A stretch of DNA of 6,975 bases from NCBI GenBank assembly GCA_964468005.1, contig CAYXUT010000158.1, positions 1 to 6,975 of the forward strand, given 5' to 3'. How positions within the stretch are numbered: the first letter of the stretch is position 1; each line of letters begins with the position of its first letter. Below the pieces are notes generated by a model, which saw only the letters and a program-made list of their open reading frames with translations, ran no database searches and was not told where the DNA came from. The stretch comes from TMED8 sp964468005. Lineage in GTDB: Bacteria > Pseudomonadota > Alphaproteobacteria > Rhodospirillales > Casp-alpha2. The translations under genes and the position numbers were made by a program. This document shows, piece after piece, positions 1 to 5,665 of the stretch.

Positions 1-54
1 ACCGCCGACCTTTCGGGTGTAAACCGAACGCTCTCCCAGCTGAGCTAACCGCCC
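1..54 (-). tRNA. tRNA-Val (anticodon UAC), 3' end cut by window edge
   Basis: Read on the minus strand, positions 54 to 1 fold as the first 54 nucleotides of a tRNA. There is a 7-base 5' acceptor strand GGGCGGU, then UA, a D arm GCUC-AGCUGGGA-GAGC, and an anticodon stem UUCGG/CCGAA around the loop UUUACAC. The variable stretch AGGUC, the 5' T-stem strand GGCGG and one U follow. The anticodon is UAC, which decodes valine GUA and probably other GUN codons. The T loop, 3' acceptor strand and CCA end lie beyond the left edge, so acceptor pairing cannot be checked. Its place after hupB fits the usual alphaproteobacterial neighbourhood. It appears to be transcribed separately, because a terminator and a promoter candidate lie between it and hupB. 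Confidence 0.95.
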
Positions 55-71
55 TCACCTTTGTGCCTCGC

Positions 72-99
72 ATATTACGTCGGATCGTTCACATGGCAA
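72..99 (-). promoter_or_regulatory. Candidate sigma-70-type promoter for tRNA-Val
   Basis: On the minus strand a TTGCCA -35 box (94-99, five of six consensus bases) is followed after 16 bases by TAATAT (72-77, four of six). Initiation would fall near position 65, leaving a leader of about ten bases before the mature tRNA 5' end at 54, which is typical for a tRNA gene. The site lies downstream of the hupB terminator, consistent with independent transcription. Assigned by pattern only. Confidence 0.55.
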
Positions 100-124
100 G
101 GCAAAGCACATCGTTTCCGGCAAA

Positions 125-162
125 CGAAAAACCGGCCGTCGGACCTGACGGCCGGTTTTTCG
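125..162 (-). terminator. Strong intrinsic terminator of hupB (bidirectional shape)
   Basis: A perfect 16-base-pair inverted repeat (125-140 paired with 147-162) encloses a six-base loop. Its core is GGCCGTC/GACGGCC, flanked by runs of five A and five T. On the minus strand it begins 23 bases after the hupB stop codon, and its GC-rich stem runs into GGTTTTTCG, as in a Rho-independent terminator. The symmetry would let it work in both directions, but no plus-strand gene is seen to its left. It isolates hupB from tRNA-Val. Confidence 0.9.
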
Positions 163-185
163 GAATATGTCTAAAGCGCGGAAGC

Positions 186-458
186 TTAATTAACCGCCGT
201 CTTGAGCCCTTTACCGGCTTTAAACTTTGGTTGTCTGGATGCAGCTATTTGGATCGCTTCGCCAGTGCGTGGATTGCGGCCAATGGTCGCCTTGCGGTTG
301 GCGACGCTGAAAGTACCGAAACCAACGAGACGGACTTCGGAACCGCTTCGCAATGCACTGGTGATGGAATCGAAAACACCATCAACGGCTTTCGCCGCAT
401 CGGCTTTGGAAAGTCTAGAACTACCGGCTACGGCAGCAACGAGATCATTTTTATTCAC
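186..458 (-). CDS. hupB: DNA-binding protein HU (HupB-type)
   Basis: This encodes a small dimeric histone-like protein that binds and bends DNA without strong sequence preference and helps compact the nucleoid. The 90-residue product matches the family's usual length of about 90. It opens MNKNDLVAAVA and has the helical dimerisation part (about 3-37). The HU signature starts at GFGTF (46-50), and the flexible DNA-binding arm carries GRNPRTG (60-66), with the proline that intercalates in known HU structures at 63. The C-terminus is basic. The start is GTG at 458, supported by the family N-terminus and a purine-rich site just upstream. The stop is TAA. It stands alone between a promoter candidate and a strong terminator, so it is probably a single-gene transcript. 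The symbol follows the lon-hupB arrangement; a generic HU-beta label is equally valid. Confidence 0.96.
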   Translation of the reverse strand: MNKNDLVAAVAGSSRLSKADAAKAVDGVFDSITSALRSGSEVRLVGFGTFSVANRKATIGRNPRTGEAIQIAASRQPKFKAGKGLKTAVN

Positions 459-465
459 GGGTCAA

Positions 466-473
466 CCCCCTCT
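466..473 (-). promoter_or_regulatory. Ribosome binding site of hupB
   Basis: AGAGGGGG on the minus strand lies seven bases before the GTG at 458. It supports the non-ATG start, which also gives the family-typical N-terminus. Confidence 0.7.
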
Positions 474-512
474 GTTGGTGGTGGGTGGCTAAACAGCGAC
501 AGCCTTCAACAT

Positions 513-524
513 ACGGCAAGCCGT
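513..524 (-). repeat. Short inverted repeat in the hupB leader
   Basis: ACGGC-AA-GCCGT (plus strand) is a perfect 5+5 inverted repeat with a two-base centre. It lies about 55 bases before the hupB start and just downstream of the predicted transcription start. It could be an operator-like site or a weak RNA hairpin. A similarly built but different repeat lies upstream of clpX (4867-4878). Function is unknown and chance is possible. Confidence 0.35.
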
Positions 525-541
525 GTTCGTTCTCGACACAA

Positions 542-571
542 AGTCTAGCGATCCGGTTTTTCACTCGTCAA
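542..571 (-). promoter_or_regulatory. Candidate sigma-70-type promoter for hupB
   Basis: On the minus strand TTGACG (566-571, five of six consensus) is followed after 18 bases by TAGACT (542-547, four of six). TTGAC is the best conserved part of vegetative -35 elements in alphaproteobacteria. Initiation would fall near 535, giving a leader of roughly 75 bases before the GTG at 458. Assigned by pattern only. Confidence 0.5.
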
Positions 572-974
572 TCTTCATTAACTGATAAGACCCTAGAAAT
601 TCGGGGACGGCGGACTAAGCTACGGTAAATTAAGGGATAAAAAAGTGATGGAAAACGCGATAAAGGTCCTGAATTAAGCATAGAATAGCCTTAAAAACCC
701 TGGGAAACCGCAGGAAACCGGCGAATCGGAAGGCGTGCCGCATTCTGGTTTGGATGGGTTTCCACCATTGGCCAGCTCTGATGTCATCCACGGAACGGTG
801 ATAATGATAAAAGGCTTGTGTGAGGGGAGGCCTACTTCACCCCTAACAACCACAGAAAAATTTCGGTCTCAAGACGGTGCTTAAGAAGCGCAAGCGTTGG
901 ACCACGACGCTCGGTGTTCTCGCCATTGAAAGCTACGTCAATAAGATTTCTGAATAGGAAGTGTACTGGTAGGT
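572..974. other. Long intergenic stretch between lon and hupB, no convincing gene
   Basis: About 400 bases lie between the end of lon and the hupB promoter candidate. No reading frame here has a start, ribosome binding site and recognisable family together. Two open stretches run on the minus strand. One (633-836, 68 codons) ends at TAA 630-632. The other has no ATG and runs from the lon 3' end to TAG at 832-834. Neither has a recognised motif, and open stretches of this size are expected by chance. Other details are two GGAAACCG copies exactly ten bases apart (703-710, 713-720), an inverted GGTTTCC (757-763), and a weak AGGGG/CCCCT hairpin (823-827 with 840-844). No strong lon terminator is visible. 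It may be plain spacer, a long untranslated region, or a decayed insertion. Confidence 0.6.
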
Positions 975-3377
975 TTAGTGTTTGACTAGGCCCATTGGTT
1001 CGTCTTCTTCACCGGCTGCAGACGACAGACCGACATCCATATCTTCATCCCACTCAATCGGTGTGAGCGGTGTAACCAGGGAACGTTCCAGAACCTCATC
1101 AACGACCGATACCGGAACAATTTTCAGCCCGCGTTTGACGTTATCAGGAATTTCCGCGAGATCCTTTTCGTTGTCTTTCGGGATCAACACCGTCTTGATG
1201 CCGCCACGATGCGCAGCCAAGAGTTTCTCCTTAAGGCCGCCGATGGGCAACACGCGGCCACGCAAGGTGACCTCGCCCGTCATGGCGACTTCCTTGTTGA
1301 CGGCAACGCCGGTTAAAACGGAGACGATCGATGTCACCATGGCAACACCGGCGGACGGCCCATCTTTCGGTGTTGCGCCTTCCGGTACGTGGACGTGGAT
1401 ATCCTTTTTACTGAAGGTTGGCGGTTCGATACCGAATTCGACGGCCCGCGATTGTACGAACGATTTCGCAGCTTGGATTGATTCGGTCATCACATCGCCG
1501 AGCTTGCCGGTGATGGTCATCTTGCCCTTGCCAGGCACCATTACGGCTTCAATGTTGAGCAACTCGCCACCAACCTCGGTCCAGGCCAAACCGGTCGTGA
1601 CGCCGACTAGGTCATCCTGTTCGATCTCGCCGAAGCGGAAGCGTTTGACGCCAAGGTATTTCACGATATTGCGCTTCGAGATCTTGATGGTCTCGGCTTT
1701 CTCCATGAGGATTTCCTTGACCGCTTTGCGTATCAAGTTGGCAAGCTCACGCTCAAGGTTACGGACACCGGATTCCTTGGTATAATAGCGGATCACTTCA
1801 CGAATACCGCTGTTTGAAATCGTCCACTCGCCTTCCTTGATGCCGTGCTTCTCGATCTGCTTGGGGATTAGGTGGCGGTTGGCGATCTCGACTTTTTCGT
1901 CCTCAGTGTAGCCCGAAAGCCGAATGATCTCCATGCGGTCAAGTAAGGGCGGCGGCATGTTGAGCGTATTAGCCGTGGTCAGGAACATGACGTCCGAGAG
2001 ATCGTAATCGACCTCCAAATAATGGTCGTTGAACGAGTTGTTCTGTTCCGGGTCCAGTACTTCCAACAGCGCCGAGGCCGGATCGCCACGCCAGTCATTG
2101 CCCATTTTGTCAACTTCATCGAGCAAGAACAACGGGTTCGAGGATTTGGCTTTTTTCATGCCCTGGATGATTTTACCGGGCATAGAGCCGATGTAAGTCC
2201 GACGGTGGCCGCGAATCTCGGATTCGTCACGTACCCCGCCCAAGGACATACGGACGAAATTGCGCCCCGTGGAGCGCGCTACGGATTTGCCAAGCGACGT
2301 TTTGCCGACGCCTGGCGGGCCCACTAGGCACAAAATCGGTCCCGTTACCTTGTTGGTTCGGGTTTGCACGGCGAGATACTCGACGATACGCTCCTTGACC
2401 TTTTTCAGGCCATAGTGATCCGCATCAAGGGTTTCCTGCGCGGCGCTAAGGTCCTTTTTTACACGCGATCGCTTCTTCCAAGGAATGCTTAGCATCCAAT
2501 CAAGGTAGTTACGTACAACGGTAGCTTCCGCCGACATGGGCGACATCGATTTGAACTTCTTCAACTCGGCCAGCGATTTCTCTTTGGCCTCCTTGGAGAG
2601 CTTGGTCTTGTTAATCTTTTCTTCGATTTCTGCGGCTTCGTCGCGGCCGTCGTCGGTCTCGCCCAGTTCCTTCTGGATCGCCTTCAACTGCTCGTTTAGA
2701 TAATATTCGCGCTGGGTCTTCTCCATCTGGCGTTTAACGCGATTGCGGATCTTCTTTTCGACCTGTAAAACGCCGATTTCCGCTTCCATGTAGGAGTATA
2801 CGCGTTCGAGCCGCTCGGCCACCGAGGCGGTTTCCAGCAATTCCTGTTTTTCCGAAATCTTCAGCGCTAGATGCGAGGCTACGGTGTCGGCCAGTTTGGC
2901 GGCGTTCTCGATCTGATTGACCGAAACCAGGACTTCCGGTGGGATTTTCTTGTTCAGTTTGACGTATTGTTCGAACTGGTCGATCACTGAGCGCGAGAGC
3001 GCCTCGTGCTCCTCATCGTCGTCATCAATTTCCGGGATGGTCTCGGCGTCGACCTGGAAGAAATCCGGGTTGTCGTGGTAGTGCGTGATCTTGGCACGCT
3101 CGGAGCCTTCGACCAGCACTTTAACAGTGCCATCAGGGAGTTTCAGAAGCTGCAGGACCGTCGAGATAGTACCAACACCATAGATATCGTCTTGGCCCGG
3201 ATCATCATCGGCAGCATTCTTCTGCGCCGCCAGAAGGATCTGCTTGTCGTCTTGCATGACATCTTCAAGCGCACGCACCGATTTGTCGCGGCCAACAAAC
3301 AGGGGCACAATCATGTGTGGGAATACGACAATGTCACGAAGCGGAAGAACGGGAAAGGAATTAGTCGGCTGGGTCAC
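975..3377 (-). CDS. lon: ATP-dependent protease Lon (LonA type)
   Basis: Lon is a soluble cytoplasmic homohexameric AAA+ serine protease (S16 family) that unfolds and degrades damaged and short-lived regulatory proteins. Counting from the chosen GTG at 3377 gives 800 residues, normal for LonA. The substrate-binding N domain starts at FPVLPLRDIVVFPHMIVP (8-25), and a charged helical region covers about 205-300. The AAA+ module has Walker A GPPGVGKT (353-360), Walker B PLFLLDEVDK (415-424), an arginine-finger candidate R481 in LLDRMEII, and sensor-2 R539 in GVRNLERE. The protease domain has S675 in PKDGPSAG and K718 in GGLKEKLLAAHR; their spacing of 43 equals that of E. coli S679/K722. The frame stays open to 3485, but those 36 extra residues are unlike the family, and a promoter candidate overlaps their coding region. 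The C-terminus is acidic, ending GLVKH. The stop is TAA. Confidence 0.97.
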   Translation of the reverse strand: MTQPTNSFPVLPLRDIVVFPHMIVPLFVGRDKSVRALEDVMQDDKQILLAAQKNAADDDPGQDDIYGVGTISTVLQLLKLPDGTVKVLVEGSERAKITHYHDNPDFFQVDAETIPEIDDDDEEHEALSRSVIDQFEQYVKLNKKIPPEVLVSVNQIENAAKLADTVASHLALKISEKQELLETASVAERLERVYSYMEAEIGVLQVEKKIRNRVKRQMEKTQREYYLNEQLKAIQKELGETDDGRDEAAEIEEKINKTKLSKEAKEKSLAELKKFKSMSPMSAEATVVRNYLDWMLSIPWKKRSRVKKDLSAAQETLDADHYGLKKVKERIVEYLAVQTRTNKVTGPILCLVGPPGVGKTSLGKSVARSTGRNFVRMSLGGVRDESEIRGHRRTYIGSMPGKIIQGMKKAKSSNPLFLLDEVDKMGNDWRGDPASALLEVLDPEQNNSFNDHYLEVDYDLSDVMFLTTANTLNMPPPLLDRMEIIRLSGYTEDEKVEIANRHLIPKQIEKHGIKEGEWTISNSGIREVIRYYTKESGVRNLERELANLIRKAVKEILMEKAETIKISKRNIVKYLGVKRFRFGEIEQDDLVGVTTGLAWTEVGGELLNIEAVMVPGKGKMTITGKLGDVMTESIQAAKSFVQSRAVEFGIEPPTFSKKDIHVHVPEGATPKDGPSAGVAMVTSIVSVLTGVAVNKEVAMTGEVTLRGRVLPIGGLKEKLLAAHRGGIKTVLIPKDNEKDLAEIPDNVKRGLKIVPVSVVDEVLERSLVTPLTPIEWDEDMDVGLSSAAGEEDEPMGLVKH

Positions 3378-3382
3378 GGGTT

Positions 3383-3389
3383 CTCGCCT
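3383..3389 (-). promoter_or_regulatory. Ribosome binding site deciding the lon start
   Basis: AGGCGAG on the minus strand lies five bases before GTG 3377. The in-frame ATG at 3428 is preceded by a pyrimidine-rich stretch with no such site. This supports GTG 3377, which gives the family-like N-terminus MTQPTNSFPVLPLRD. Confidence 0.5.
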
Positions 3390-3457
3390 TTTATTCTTGG
3401 TGAAATTCAGTTTTAGTTTCCGCGGCATGTTAGGGAGGGACGCCGAGCTTATGCAAG

Positions 3458-3486
3458 AGATTGTCTTCGGGCGGGGCGAATTCAAG
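3458..3486 (-). promoter_or_regulatory. Candidate heat-shock (RpoH-type) promoter of lon
   Basis: In the clpX-lon gap, on the minus strand, CTTGAA (3481-3486) matches the core -35 element of RpoH promoters. It is followed after 17 bases by CAATCT (3458-3463), a partial match to the TATNT core of the alphaproteobacterial -10 element. Initiation near 3450 would leave a leader of about 70 bases to GTG 3377 and would exclude the longer ATG start at 3485. The -35 box is enclosed by a six-base inverted repeat, CCCGCC (3492-3497) with GGCGGG (3470-3475). Heat-shock control of lon is established in other bacteria; here it is inferred from the pattern. Confidence 0.45.
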
Positions 3487-3500
3487 TCTCTCCCGCCGAT

Positions 3501-4769
<1,269 letters not shown>

Positions 4770-4774
4770 ATGCG

Positions 4775-4778
4775 CTCC
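4775..4778 (-). promoter_or_regulatory. Ribosome binding site of clpX
   Basis: GGAG on the minus strand lies five bases before the clpX ATG. It confirms the start that gives the zinc-domain N-terminus. Confidence 0.75.
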
Positions 4779-4785
4779 ATGTATG

Positions 4786-4799
4786 GCCGGCGAACCGGC
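4786..4799 (-). promoter_or_regulatory. Small GC-rich stem-loop in the clpX leader
   Basis: In the minus-strand RNA, GCCGG-UUCG-CCGGC forms a perfect five-base-pair stem with a UUCG loop. It lies seven bases upstream of the clpX GGAG site. No U tract follows, so it is not a standard terminator. It could stabilise the mRNA 5' of clpX, mark a processing point between clpP and clpX, or affect ribosome access. Role inferred from position only. Confidence 0.45.
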
Positions 4800-4866
4800 G
4801 TATGTTAGACGCAGAATTCAGGGCGGCACGATCCCTTCCTCTACGCGGTAGCACTCACGCCCATCA

Positions 4867-4878
4867 GACGCAAGCGTC
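4867..4878 (-). repeat. Short inverted repeat upstream of clpX
   Basis: GACGC-AA-GCGTC is a perfect 5+5 inverted repeat with a two-base centre, about 100 bases before the clpX start and downstream of the promoter candidate. It has the shape of a small operator and the same architecture as the repeat at 513-524 before hupB, but different arm sequences. No regulator can be assigned and chance is possible. Confidence 0.35.
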
Positions 4879-4903
4879 CTGAACGTAAACTGCAGTTGGA
4901 TGA

Positions 4904-4932
4904 AGGATTGTCAGAAATTGGCACCACGTCAA
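4904..4932 (-). promoter_or_regulatory. Possible clpX promoter in the clpP-clpX gap
   Basis: On the minus strand TTGACG (4927-4932, five of six consensus) is followed after 17 bases by AATCCT (4904-4909), only three of six. The 219-base gap is larger than needed for simple co-transcription, so an internal promoter is plausible. The weak -10 box keeps this tentative. Confidence 0.3.
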
Positions 4933-4988
4933 TGGAGATTGGCGCAATTATGGTTGCCGGATCCTTAAAAAACCGTTGAAAAGCCGGA

Positions 4989-5627
4989 TCAGTCAAACTT
5001 TTCGGCTTCATCGTCTTCTTCATTCGCGGGGCGTTGCGTAACAACCTCGTCAATAAGACCGAATTCCTTGGCTTCATCGGGGGCCATGAAGTTGTCTCGG
5101 TCCATGGCTTTTTCAATGGTTTCTAGATCCTGGCCGGTATGTTCGGCGTAGATCTGGTTAAGCCGTTCACGCAGCTTCAAGATTTCGCGAGCTTGGATCT
5201 CGATATCTGCCGCCTGACCTTGGGCTCCGCCCGAAGGCTGGTGCACCATGACGCGTGAATTCGGCAAAGCGTAGCGCTTTTCAGGGGTTCCCGCGCAAAG
5301 CAGTAGGGACCCCATAGAAGCCGCCTGGCCGACACAAACGGTGGAAACATCCGGGCGGATATAGCGCATGGTGTCGTAGATCGCGAGTCCAGATGACACA
5401 ATGCCACCCGGCGAATTTATGTAGAACGCGATGTCTTTGGCCGGATTTTCAGACTCGAGAAACAAGAGTTGTGCGCAAACCAGGCTTGACACATCGTCAT
5501 TGACGCCACCGGTGAGAAAAATGATGCGCTCCTTCAAGAGCCTCGAATAGATATCGTAGGCACGCTCGCCGCGATTGGTGGTTTCGACCACCATCGGCAC
5601 GAGATTGTTCATTATCACGTCGGTCAT
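4989..5627 (-). CDS. clpP: ATP-dependent Clp protease proteolytic subunit ClpP
   Basis: ClpP is the cytoplasmic serine protease (S14 family) that assembles into a 14-subunit barrel and degrades proteins delivered by ClpX or ClpA. Counting from ATG 5627 gives 212 residues. The N-terminus contains NNLVPMVVE and GERAYDIYSRLLKERII, typical of the family. The catalytic triad is complete: S104 in GQAASMGS, H129 in MVHQPSGG and D178 in MDRDNF. Their spacings of 25 and 49 match E. coli S111, H136 and D185. The frame is open 14 codons further, to a GTG at 5669 that overlaps the tig TGA. Those residues are not family-like and the GTG lacks a well-spaced ribosome site, so the ATG is preferred. The C-terminus ends in an acidic tail (NEEDDEAEKFD). 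It lies 38 bases after tig, so co-transcription is likely. The stop is TGA. Confidence 0.97.
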   Translation of the reverse strand: MTDVIMNNLVPMVVETTNRGERAYDIYSRLLKERIIFLTGGVNDDVSSLVCAQLLFLESENPAKDIAFYINSPGGIVSSGLAIYDTMRYIRPDVSTVCVGQAASMGSLLLCAGTPEKRYALPNSRVMVHQPSGGAQGQAADIEIQAREILKLRERLNQIYAEHTGQDLETIEKAMDRDNFMAPDEAKEFGLIDEVVTQRPANEEDDEAEKFD

Positions 5628-5633
5628 AGAGGA

Positions 5634-5640
5634 CCTGCCT
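5634..5640 (-). promoter_or_regulatory. Probable ribosome binding site of clpP
   Basis: AGGCAGG on the minus strand lies six bases before ATG 5627. It is a partial match, but it is better placed than anything before the upstream GTG at 5669. It helps decide the clpP start. Confidence 0.45.
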
Positions 5641-5665
5641 TTCCCGTTGTCAGCGTGCTGAGAGC

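Noticed and set aside
63..548. 161-codon plus-strand frame opposite hupB
   Set aside because: It is antisense to a clear HU gene, crosses the strong terminator and the hupB promoter candidate, and its product has no recognisable motif. It is a shadow frame.
823..844. AGGGG/CCCCT hairpin as a lon terminator
   Set aside because: Only five base pairs with a 12-base loop, no T tract on the minus-strand side, and more than 130 bases after the lon stop.
893..911. AGCGT/ACGCT inverted repeat after lon as a terminator
   Set aside because: Five-base stem with no following T run; too weak to call.
877..957. Short plus-strand frame from GTG to TAG (26 codons, basic start)
   Set aside because: No ribosome binding site, no promoter and no recognised family; a size easily reached by chance.
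982..1785. 267-codon plus-strand frame opposite lon
   Set aside because: It lies wholly inside the conserved lon protease region on the other strand. Its serine- and threonine-rich product is what antisense reading of a coding gene commonly gives.
4964..4990. Intrinsic terminator right after clpP
   Set aside because: A six-T run is present, but the only nearby pairing is a three-base CCG/CGG stem, far short of a normal terminator.
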